NCBI GenBank assembly: GCA_963971285.1
Contig: OZ020254.1
Coordinates: 5,332,001 to 5,396,000 of the forward strand
Reading direction: 5' to 3'
Length of the DNA: 64,000 bases
DNA from: Astropecten irregularis
Lineage: Eukaryota > Echinodermata > Asteroidea > Paxillosida > Astropectinidae
The translations under genes and the position numbers were made by a program. Of this stretch, positions 43,829 through 54,382 are shown piece after piece. Each line of letters begins with the position of its first letter. Position 1 is the first letter of the stretch. The notes below the pieces were generated by a model that saw only the letters and a program-made list of their open reading frames with translations, ran no database searches and was not told where the DNA came from.

Positions 43829-45831
43829 TTAAAGTTTGGGACAATTCATCTCATCATCTTCGAGAGGGCAGTCGGGTTTGCCGTCGCATTGACGGTATGC
43901 TTCGATGCAGATCTTATCGTCGTCCTCGTCCTGCACCTGGCAATGGTACGCTCTCAGCATGCTCCCATCACGCTTCCTCTTGGGGAAACCACTGTCGCAG
44001 TATGCTATAAAACGAGAGCAAGAAGAATGTAAGTTTAGAAAGGGGCCAACGTCTACAGATTTGCTAATTATGCATAATCAAGTCTTCATTCATACCGAGA
44101 TGTCTTGAGTCATTTTCCACGGTATAAGAACCGTTAAAGTTACCAATGAAGTCCAAAAGTGCAGGGAAGTGTTTTGTACAAGGTACAACAAATTTTATCA
44201 GGATCTTAGACCCGAAAATACGGTCGAGAAATTTAGATTTTTACACGGAAAACATATTCAACCTTAAAGGTAGTATCATACTTTGGTGTTTGTCAAAGAA
44301 GTACAGATTCATGGGCAAAAATACCAAGGAAGATATAGTCACGGTCATCTGTGAAAATTTCAGTCTCATACGGTGCCCACTTTTTGAGGAAATCGTGAAA
44401 AACGGCCACAGTATTTCTTAAGTATTTTCTCTTTTATTTTTGATCTTTTAAAAGATCAAAAAGAGTTTCAGTCGTTGTTTTACTAATTTCTGGATAAATA
44501 CACCATTTCAGGCGGAACAATTGAAAGATCCTGCAAGGAACATGTCAGGCCCTCCCAACTCTAAGCATTTGATATTTTTCAGGTCATGGGCTGATGAGCA
44601 GTTTACATTACTTGTACGAAACCAGGTAATTACATTTGTGTTTATCTTTGCATTCTGGTTTGTTCTCGTCAGCCTTGTTGGGGCAATCGAAGATGCTATC
44701 ACACTCCATGGACTTCAGATAACACAGTTTCTCGCCGTTGTCGTTGTTGACTCCACATTCCTCGTACTGGACACCCTTTGCGGAATCACCGCCAAGTTTG
44801 CTGGCGTACGAGTCGCAGGTTTCTATAAAGGGAACAAGTAGAAAAGAAATACTTACTATACAAGTACATGTATTAAAAGCTCCATGGTATTAGTGACAAA
44901 GCTGGCGCAAGATGGCGCTGTTTTTAAGTGGACTCATTTTTTTATCATACCCATTTTCAAACCGCGTCCATCAGGGGCCAATTTCATAAAACTGTTAAGC
45001 ACAAAAATTTGCAAAGCATGACATTTTTGTCCGAATAAAAACAGGGTTAACAACCAAATGTCCATGTGTTGTGTATCACTTGTGATTGTTCTTTGGCTGT
45101 TGTTCGCTGACCATGAATATCAAACGGAATTTTCAAGGGTGGTTTGTTTCATTGGGCGAGATATTTTTGTGCTAAGCACATTTTTGTGCTTAACAGTTTT
45201 ATGAAATTGGCCTCTGTTATATCAACCATATCGGGAAAATGGCGCGAATACATGGTATAGGCCTATAGTCTTATAGGCCTAACTGAAAGTCAGTTTATCC
45301 TCAGACAATTCATAATTTCCTTTCGGCTAATGTTTGACACTTCAGAGCTGACACAGGAGCTGTTATCATTTGGTATATTGGTACCCGGATAAAGAAAATA
45401 TGAAAGTATTTTACAAAGTACTGAGAAAGTAATAACAAGTTGTCTAAACAAGCCTTCATAACGTTGCATATAGCGAGACTTGGAGAAGATTGAATCGTTG
45501 GAAGGGTAAAACTTTATAAGCAATAATTTCAGTAACGCAAATTTTTAAACATTTCGAGATTTCCTTTCCTTTTTTATCATTATTTATTTTTTTTATATCA
45601 CATGGTTACGCCGGGATTGAAAATAGTGATCAAGTAACCATGGCAGTGTGTTTTGAAAACCGCCCAGTGAAGTATCACCCTCTGGATTTTACCACAACTG
45701 CCCAGTGAAGTTTCATCCCATTGGATTATGAACTCTGTCCTACCACTTGGCATAAGCCGTTCGCTCTTGTTTCCTTTAGCGTAAGCCACAGCGACAAGCA
45801 CGCAGAAGAGTAGGATCCGGGAGACCTCCAT
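43829..45831 (-). CDS. Small secreted protein with two LDL-receptor class A modules (copy 1)
   Basis: Exons on the minus strand: 45744-45831, 44634-44822, 43829-44004 (TAA); both introns are phase 1 and GT-AG; 150 residues. Exon 1 encodes a signal peptide (MEVSRILLFCVLVAVAYA). Exons 2 and 3 each encode one six-cysteine LDLa module: C-x-EEC-LC-MECDSIFDC-EC in exon 2 and C-HC-IC-QCDGKPDC-NC in exon 3. Exon 3 keeps CDGxxDC plus a downstream acidic DDE, the LDLa calcium-ligand arrangement. Exon 2 has CDSIFDC plus ADE. A competing exon 1 donor 3 nt upstream would keep the frame. A splice acceptor at 45855-45856 suggests a further 5' untranslated exon. The role is unknown; LDLa modules generally bind proteins or lipoproteins extracellularly. 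Confidence 0.85.
44264..44519 (+). repeat. MITE family A, left part, in LDLa copy 1 intron 2
   Basis: TTAAAGGTAGTATCATACTT, ACGGTCATCTGTGAAAATTT and TTTTAAAAGATCAAAAAGAG match the family. The element stops at CAGGCGGAACA, where a family D segment (44520-44615) begins. Confidence 0.75.
44520..44615. repeat. Repeat family D fragment abutting the LDLa exon
   Basis: AAAGATCCTGCAAGGAACAT, GGCCCTCCCAACTCTAAGCA and GGGCTGATGAGCAGTTTACA match family D. It ends within about 20 bp of the exon 2 donor at 44633. Confidence 0.7.
44971..45217. repeat. MITE family C copy in LDLa copy 1 intron 1
   Basis: GGGGCCAATTTCATAAAACT and AGTTTTATGAAATTGGCC are the inverted ends. The interior CCATGTGTTGTGTATCACTT and TGTTCTTTGGCTGTTGTTC identify the family. 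Confidence 0.85.
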
Positions 45832-46164
45832 TCTGTAGTGTATACGAGATACCTCTGAAGATAAACCAAAGAAAAATAAAAAAAATAGAAATCAGATGAA
45901 TTCGAAAGACATTTCTTTATGACCAAAACCAAACAAACAAACAAACAAACACCCAACATACTTGTACTCTCGTTGGGTATCACAATATCACAATATTATT
46001 AACATTGCAGAAAATGCTCTTTGTGTAAAAGGACTTTGTTGGGAAACGCATACAAACATGAGGAGTAACTTGAAATTGAGGCGGTATGTCGGTTTGCATT
46101 CTATTTCGTTCGCACGATGAGGATTATAGAGCAGGCTAGTCGAAACGTTGAGACCTTATTGCGA

Positions 46165-46231
46165 GAAGTGCGAACGATATAGAAGTGCGAACGATAAAGA
46201 AGTGCGAACGATATAGAAGTGCGAAAGTACG
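46165..46231. repeat. 17-bp tandem repeat beside a dispersed repeat
   Basis: About 3.5 units of GAAGTGCGAACGATATA with minor variants. The unit's first part matches the end of the neighbouring dispersed repeat (46100-46170) also found at 7048-7105. Confidence 0.85.
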
Positions 46232-47270
46232 AACGATTCGTACATGTTGTTTCTGCAAACCGATCCACATAACCTGAGATTGTTTTTCAGAATTGACTCT
46301 CACACAACACCAAGAGCAAATGATGTTTTTCTGTTTTCGATGATAGGTTTGTTTTTTTTATATAAAAATGAATTCCTCAAAGATAATGACAACGAGCCAC
46401 CCACGTCATTTCGAATAATAACATGTAGGCCTATAAAGAATCATTAAAAAAGTATGGCAGACCTTCGTTCCTAGTTTCCATTTGCAAACGGAATCTATGG
46501 ATGGTAATTAATTTTGGAATGTGAACCAACTGCAGAATTATATTTCTCATTTCATTTTTAAAGTCTGGCAAATTTGTCAGTAGAGCTAGGGCATAGAGGC
46601 CGTCATGTTATTTAATTATCTCAATGTATGGGAAGAAAGTAAAAGAATAGGAATGGTTGTAGATAAGTTTAGCCCTCTGCGGTTTGTCCATAGAGTAAAG
46701 GCAATGAAAGAGGGGGTGGGTGGGCGTCTCTGGTAGCTTACAGAATATAAAGCTTTGTGAGTCCACTCTTAAAAAGGGAGCTAAGTACATTGGTCAATAG
46801 AAAAACCAGGGTTGTCAGTAACTTTTGTCCCGTATTTTGTATAGTGGCCCGATTATGTAATGACTGCTAGGGGGGATGCAGTCATGGAGGATCTTTGGAG
46901 AGTTGGGATGGGCAATAGGAGTCTTCAAAACTTCAAATTAGGTTTCTTTGAAATAGCACGATATCCCAATATGTATTAATCTTCATATCGATATTTTTCG
47001 TTCTGCAAAAGCAAATTCTTTAAATTAAAAACGATTCTTTTTTTATATACATGTAATTATTTGCTCAAATACAGCAGCAATTTAAGGTGCGTGAGGAAAC
47101 TGTGTTGGCTTTAATGACGTGTACTTGTATATATTAAGTGGAAAACCATGCAGGGATGGAATAACGCAATTCACCAAAGTATTTTGAATCACAATTAACG
47201 CCTGGTTTTGGTGGTGTATAATAATCATGATGTTTCTCATATTCTGAGGAATGTTTCTGGTCATAGTGAT

Positions 47271-47524
47271 CAGGAGCCAATTTCACAGAGCTGCTTTAGC
47301 ACCTACATTTGCTTAAGCACCAAAAACCTTGCTAAAAAAACTAAGAATGCCCGCCAAAACTCCTTGTGAATTTAGAATTTTATGCTCAGCAAACAATGGC
47401 CGAATGCATTTCAAAAGCTGTAAACATCACATTAAAATTTGGCTGGTAATCATGTTTGATCAAGGAAGAGTTTTCACGCTTTAGCAATTTTGTGCTTAAG
47501 CAGGGGGCTATGGAATTGGCTCGT
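47271..47524. repeat. MITE family C copy
   Basis: AGGAGCCAATTTCACAGAGC and GCTATGGAATTGGCTC ends. GCTTAAGCACCAAAAACCTT and TTGATCAAGGAAGAGTTTTC lie inside. It belongs to the GCTTAAGC sub-family with 51888 and 28655. Confidence 0.75.
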
Positions 47525-49433
47525 GATAAGAGGGAGCTTTGCAAGGAGACCAAACTTTGTTGTCTGGAGAGCTCCTTTGACAGAAATGATTTCTTTCAGG
47601 CAATCCTTCGGGAGCTGATTGGATTCTTGATTATTCTAATCGTCTTTTTCCTGGTCTACTGAAAATAGCATTGTTCTTCCCGAGAAATGAAATAAATACT
47701 AACAAAGAAATGTTAACGACACACAATTTAATTAATTGCATAGCATATTCTAAGACTACATTCCAATTAGCCTCACTGACCCAGTGAAGGGAATTGAATT
47801 CTTAGGAGTATACAGCATAATATTGTCACTACCCACTAAGTGAGAACAACGAAATTAATGTACATGTAAAGTCATGTATAACTTTAAAAAGTCTGAAATC
47901 AATCTACTTGCGATTGTCGTAAGCAAACTCAGTGAATATCCATAGTGAGTCATGTTAGTGAATTCTATTGTATACTAAACATCAATTCAGTTTGAAACTT
48001 CGTCACCATCATAACACCACTTTCCCTATAATGCGTTAATAACGATTTCCAACAGTGATTTATGCGGTTATTTGATGATTCAATAATCGTTAAATCGACA
48101 ATAAACCGTCTAGAAATGCTCAGTGAATTTGGTTTGATCACCTATCAAGTATAAATGAATCTTACAGGTGAGAAAATGAAAACAAAACAAACACAAGTTA
48201 CGGATGAATAAGAATGATTAAAAATCATACGTACCGATGATCAAGTTGAAACACCGAGACGTGCTGACGGGGTTCGGCCTGCGTAGTGGAGTGGCGAACG
48301 GTACGACTACGACACAGAATTTGTTATCCCGACCCCACAATGCCCTACGTATGTCTACGCCCCGAATATGATTTGAATGACAATTCAACCAAGGCAATCG
48401 AGTTATAGAAAAGCTGATTTGGAATTCCACGTCCTTTGTGGGTTTTTTTTGTGGGAGCAAGGATTGCCATTCTTGTGGGAAACTTTTGTGATGCATTCGG
48501 TCGTGAAAGGATTGCTGCCTGTATATTATAGGAAAGTATATATGGCGTGTGGATTTGCATGAAGTTAAAAAATTAATATGTAAAAGTTTTTGCTGACGGC
48601 TGTTTCATTTCAGTCGTGAGGCAAAATGCTTGCAATTGGAATGGACTGAAATAGTGATAGAAAATCAAGAGACATGAATGCATTTTAAACATAATACTTT
48701 ATTAAGGTGCATATAAAACACCTGCAAAGTTGGTCTTATCAAATTGATTTTGGATAATGAGTTAATACACTCCAAGCAAATTAATTTTGAATTTACAAAT
48801 ACCTAAAATAATAGAATATGGGTGCAAACGAAATGATGACGTTTGACGTATAGTACAACAGTGTGGCAATCGTGATTTTCCATAGAGAAAACCATGGAGG
48901 AATAAAACAGGAGAAAGCTGAAAGGTACTGCGATAAAAGTTATGGAACAGCCTTCGGTACACAAACTTTGCTAGTGGTATCTTGAATGTGAGCGCACTGT
49001 TTGTGTTGATTTTGTTTGTAGGGAAAAGACTCAGAGACACTTTCTAAAACCTTGGGAAGATTGAAAGAAGCAAGACTTTTTAGAAGCTCGTGAATTATTC
49101 TCGCCTAGTGAAGTCTCCAGCATTGTGAAAGATGCAGCGTCCGCAGTGAATGAGGGGTGAATTATAAGCATTGTGGGGGTCATTGCAGCCCCAGGGCAGA
49201 GAACAGCCCACCTTGGACAAAGGCCCTAATTATGAAGACGCCAAAACCTGCTAGCAATACCTCCAATCTATTCCCCATTTCAATTGGAAGTCAGTTTACT
49301 GCACCCATTATGTCCCCTTCCTGGTATCCAGAGTTTTTCGGAACTAGAGATATAGGTGCTATGTGTTGCGTCTGGCCAGATGAAAGGGGCTTCCTGTACA
49401 TTTTATAGATGTTGTGGCGCATCCGGGAAGGGT

Positions 49434-49452
49434 GGGGGGGGGGGGGGGGGGG
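49434..49452 (+). repeat. 19-base G run
   Basis: An uninterrupted G homopolymer. It may form a G-quadruplex and is prone to length error in assembly. Confidence 0.95.
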
Positions 49453-49991
49453 AGTGTTGGAAGCATGATGGGTATAGGCATGTGCAAATCCTATTATGCG
49501 TGGATATCTCAACAATAATGAAAATTCTAAATATCTTCATAGGGCCCTTGGGTTTTTTTTGTACGTGTTGGAATTGTGCTTAAAACAAACGTTTACATGG
49601 TGTTCTTGAGGTGAAGGATATGCAGGATGGTAAGAATGTGGATAAGATATCCCTCCCCGCCAGAGACCAATAAAAGACAATGACACCATGGACCGTGTGT
49701 TGAGTGGCCTGACATAAGAGTAACGTTTATATTTGGGAAAAGTCTGTTGACCTCCGAAGTATTATACAGTATTTAAGATAATTATTATTTTTGTTATCAA
49801 TGAGGGTCCAAACGTGAAGCATTTGTGGAGGAGTACATGTATGATCCAGCAGGAAGTATACTCCCCTCGCAATGGCGATTGCTTCATTGACATTTAATTA
49901 TGTATGTCCTCACTCACAAGTGAAGCAAGTATGGGAGCAAGGGAACAACCTCTCGAGAGGAGTATAGGGGGAAGTGTCGTGGCAGTATTGG

Positions 49992-50038
49992 TATGCCCTT
50001 ATAGGTACACTCCCCTGAAGAGTGTACCTATAAGGGCA
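49992..50038. repeat. Perfect 18-bp-stem hairpin
   Basis: GCCCTTATAGGTACACTC and GAGTGTACCTATAAGGGC flank a short CCCTGAA loop. It is not followed by a T tract. The function is unknown. Confidence 0.85.
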
Positions 50039-51887
50039 ATGTGAACATCAGAATTCTGCACCAGATGCATGCGTATTTACTGTACGTTGTAAATTAATGA
50101 CCCGAAATTTCCCGATATTTGAGTATCTTTGGCTTTATAAATCAACGTTTTCTCTAAGCATGACACAGGCTGCTAAATTTGGTACGAGATGAACACGTAG
50201 GGTAAAATAGCCATGATTCGGACAATTTTGGATTATTTTGACCTTCTTAATGTTTGTTTCTCTCAACTATTTTCACTTATGAACAACTAAGTGTAGTTAT
50301 TATATCCAGGTTGATATTTTATGAAAGTTTTTTGTGTCCTTGAAATGAAATTGACTTGAAAAATAACCTTAATTTTAGCCATGATTTGGACACCCTGTCC
50401 ATGATTCGGACACACATGAAAAAATGCTGAAAAAAACATGCCTTTCAAAATAAAATAATACCTCATCAATGCAGATTCTTAAGTTGCCACCATTTATTTT
50501 CCCAAAAAAGTGTCATTTGACTGCTCAGAACTCAAAAAAGAAAATTGGTGCATGCACACATCCAGGACTTATTTTCAGAGTTTTTGAAGGCAATAAAAGG
50601 CCCTGATAAAAACGGGCCATTTCGGCCATATCGTGAAATTGAACTCCATTCCGTCCGTGCGCTCCCGTGCGCACCACTCTAGTGTGTACAAAAGTCAATG
50701 GCGTAGATATTAGACTCCAGCCATTGACGAAATAAACGGCAGTCAATGGAGTGGAGTGTAAATTCGGGAGATGCCGGCATTTCTTCTAAAATGGAACATA
50801 CACAAGCCACAAAATTATTTTGGCATATTTTTTAGCGAATCTGGGGGCCTGGGTAGCATAAATCAATGGAGTGTCAGAAATCATGGCACATATACCTTGG
50901 CTTCTGGACAAGGAAATTTATGCAAGTTCAAATTGGCAACGCAGCTCTCAATAATTTTGACCTTGATGGTATATTGATGAACAGAATATACCAGTTTCAT
51001 ATAAAAAAAAATCCTGTTAAATTTAATAAATTTTCTGTGTTTTTAAATAATGCATTTTCTCACAACCCTATTTTTAACAGGGCTCTTAAGTTAAGGATCA
51101 CACTTTTTTTTAACTTGAGGCTGCACCCCAATTTCCTATCAGAAAATGTGACATTTTATAATAGGAATTGGATCATGTAAAGTATGTGGCACCGTTGTTT
51201 AGTCTAATAGGCCCTAATGCACCTATCGGAAAGAATTCCACTGATGACCATAATTTGTGCACAACTCTATAGAACCAACAGAGGGCGTTTTGAGCAAACT
51301 GGCTTTGTACAGTTTGTAGGTAAAAGAACCCTGTAAAACTCACTTTTCAGATATTCTACGCAAGTTTTCCACACCTGAAATTGAGGTTTATCATAATTTG
51401 TATCCAATAAGTTAACTCTTGGAGGATATAATCCTTTTTCCGTAATGGTGATCGGTGGAATTCTTTCCCATTTGCATTTGCACATTTCCGAGCATCCGAA
51501 TGCTTCCGAAAACGTTGCTTCCGAAGACCTGCCGAAGATGACGTTCGTTGTGACGTCACAGGTCATTTAAATAAAGTAATAAAATCCACTTTTTGGCTCA
51601 GGTATATACTGTTTCGTATGTTTTTCAGCGTTTCCAACCCTCTTGAAACCATTCTAAGGCGTTCCATGCGATACAATGTCAAAATGTTGACTACAACATA
51701 CATATCTGGGGCATTTTTGGTCATTACCGGATTTTTTTCTACGAAAGTAATTAAGAGTGTTCCGATAAAGCCCTAGTCGTGTGCAGCGCCACCTACCGGT
51801 GGTTCCGGGAACATTGCGTCAAGTTTTCGTGATTAAAAATGCCATAGTGCAATTGCCGTAGAGAGCTCAGTGATGCCACGTTCCAGT

Positions 51888-52123
51888 GGCCAATTCATAG
51901 AGCTGCTTAAACTCAACATTTGCTAAAGTCTTCCTTGATCAAACAGGATTGCCAACCAAATGTTCATATGATGTTTAGTGCCTTTGAGCCATTGTTTGCT
52001 GAGGATAACATTCACATGGAGTTTTGGCTGCCATACTGATTTTATGTACCAAGGTTTTTGGCGCTTAAGCACTTTTTTGTGCTTAAGCAGTACATGTACA
52101 GGTACTATGAAATTGGCCCCTGA
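51888..52123. repeat. MITE family C copy (GCTTAAGC sub-family)
   Basis: GTGGCCAATTCATAGAGCTG and ACTATGAAATTGGCCCC are the inverted ends. TTTTTGTGCTTAAGCAG lies near the right end. Confidence 0.8.
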
Positions 52124-52477
52124 TCCAACTGGTACGCGTACCTAACAATCGGTCACAATGATAGCCATTAATAGTTATAATTGGTCAAATCTGTGACCAT
52201 GCTCTCTTGTGGCCCCATCCTCAGAGAGCTGTTTGCCGTTGTTGTCGTTTAACATAAGTATTTATGATTGTCGCAAGGAGAGTCTGACGTTTCGATCCTC
52301 GCAAGATCTCTCTCAAAAGCTTATCATTTTCTTAGTGGAGAAGTTTTGTTATTATTCTCCTAGCTTCACTTTCTCTAATTTCTGACTGGATGATTGTTAC
52401 TACATGTACATGTATACAGTTTGAACACATGCTTTTAATTTATAAGCGAATTTATGTACTGCATTGTAAGTAAATTA

Positions 52478-52706
52478 GGGCCCTTTTCCAAACATCGGCC
52501 CCGGCTCCGGCTCCATTTCGTGAATCCCTTTTAAAAATAACGGGTATCAAAATACATGTAGAGGCTTTTGGCTACGGTTTGGAAGTAGATAGGCCTACTC
52601 TATTTTGAACAAGAAAACAGAGCTCCAGCTTCAATGAAAGTCCATAACCTGTATTTTAAGCATATGGATTACAGCGCCGGAGCCGAGGTTTGGGAAAAGG
52701 CCTAAG
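52478..52706. repeat. MITE family B copy
   Basis: AGGGCCCTTTTCCAAACATC and GTTTGGGAAAAGGCCT are inverted. GGCCCCGGCTCCGGCTCC and CGCCGGAGCCGAGG form the inner arms. Confidence 0.75.
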
Positions 52707-53404
52707 ACTCTTAAATGGCTGATTCTTCACATTTTGGTCATTCAAGTAGCACTGTGTAGTGAAATACCAGGTTATGATGTTTGTTACACGAGTAAAGTTT
52801 TTGACAACGTTCGTCTCATGAATTATTCTCTTGTATTGGTGGTTGGTTCAGTAAGTTGGCACTCCGTCAACAGCTGTACCATTCATGCCATGTTTACATT
52901 TGTTATAACTTTGTAGACGACCCGATTTAACCATGCAGGGGTCACCGTGCTAATGCGGTCTCCGAAATGACCTGATTCTAAAAGGGTCACTGAAGAGGAA
53001 TGGATGAAGTCACTGATGCGTGTCCAACCAATAAAAACTCTGAATAATTATTGTATTTACACGTACATAATAAAAATCCTTGAGTTATTAATCAAAACAA
53101 CTCTTTCAGCCAAAACAACAAAGCCGGTGGTGAGTGAGTAACGGGGCTGGCTCTCTGTCGAATTGTAATGGCAGTAATTATGTTGTTTTCTTTTGAAGAG
53201 ATGAAAAGTATACATTATTTCAATCGAAAGATAGGTTTTCAGATTACATGACACAGAAATTGGTTCGCAGCAGGAGCGACAACAATAGAGAAACTGTGTA
53301 ACACTCCAATCTACTGATATTGTGAGTCTGTTTTTATTATCATTAAACCAATAATTTATTGAATTCGTTCCATGCTCACTTATATGCAAATAAAACATTT
53401 TAAA

Positions 53405-53560
53405 TCTATTTTTTATTGCGATCCTAGCAGGATCTTTATCGAAAGCTCCATAAAGATCCTGCTAGGATCGAAATGCATTAGGCTCAAGCATTTTATACAT
53501 TTCAGGTCATTATTTTGGCTGATGATATGTTAATGATATGATATATTACTTGTATAAATC
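53405..53560. repeat. Repeat family D palindrome
   Basis: GCGATCCTAGCAGGATCTTT and AAAGATCCTGCTAGGATCG are inverted around a short loop. They are followed by CATTTCAGGTCATTATTTTG and the family's tail. Confidence 0.75.
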
Positions 53561-54382
53561 TAATATGGAATCCTATCAAAATGTATAAAAGTACTAAAGC
53601 TACCCATCACCGACACATATGCACACATAAAAAATTCCGGTACAATATGAAATAAACGTTAAAAAAATCAACCCAATTCCTTTGAGAGAAATGAACAAAA
53701 ATGAATACTACACGAGAGGGCGCTGTTGTAACGTGCCCAAAATAATTATGACCAGACGAGACCAATTATTATTGTAAAAAATATAGGCACAGGCCAGAGT
53801 ATAATCATGACAATAAAAGTATTGAGGATATAAATTAAGAAAACATGCGCCATTCTGTTTCCTTTGAAGGTAAAAAACAATATTTTTCAAATTCCTATTT
53901 TAACCATATAGGCAAACTATTTGCAGCCGTTTGCCCTACATTTTGGCCATACACTTCGCACACGGCCTCATAGCAAAATAAGTTCAGTTTAAACCAAAAT
54001 AATTAATGGACCTCAGTTGTTAAAATGTATGCTAAAATAAACACTGCCAACATCTAACATTCCTGAGACGAGAAATCGTTTCTGGCAAACAAAAGTTATA
54101 TACAGTTTAAGGAGGTAAAAGTAATAGCTTGGATCATTATGGTGTTGGCGTCCCCCTTCGTGGCTGTAGCCCCGCCCCTCATAAAGGACAAGTTGGTGTT
54201 GGCATGGACCCTTTCGCTGATAGGCCGGAAGCGTACAGTGAAGATATATGAGCAATGCATTATGGGATAGTCTGCACTCAAATTATGATACTCAAAATCC
54301 CATTGGCCGACAGCTATCTGCGAAAGGGACTATGCCGTTTACAAAGCTGATTCCTGATTGGACGATGAATCCTCCCACGTGA

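Larger units (their letters stand above)
45856..54382. other. Intergenic region between the LDLa genes, no gene seen
   Basis: It holds a (CAAA)n run near 45930, a 17-bp tandem array (46165-46231), family C MITEs at 47271-47524 and 51888-52123, a family B MITE at 52478-52706, a G19 run (49434-49452), a small hairpin (49992-50038) and a family D palindrome (53405-53560). A candidate 5' untranslated exon of LDLa copy 1 could end at 48234 (donor CG|GTACGTATG, minus strand), but this is weak. No ORF with a recognisable domain. Confidence 0.5.

Noticed and set aside
44521-44841. 106-codon plus-strand open frame with a hydrophobic stretch
   Set aside because: It overlaps the antisense of LDLa exon 2 and a family D repeat; the cysteine-module frame on the other strand explains the openness.
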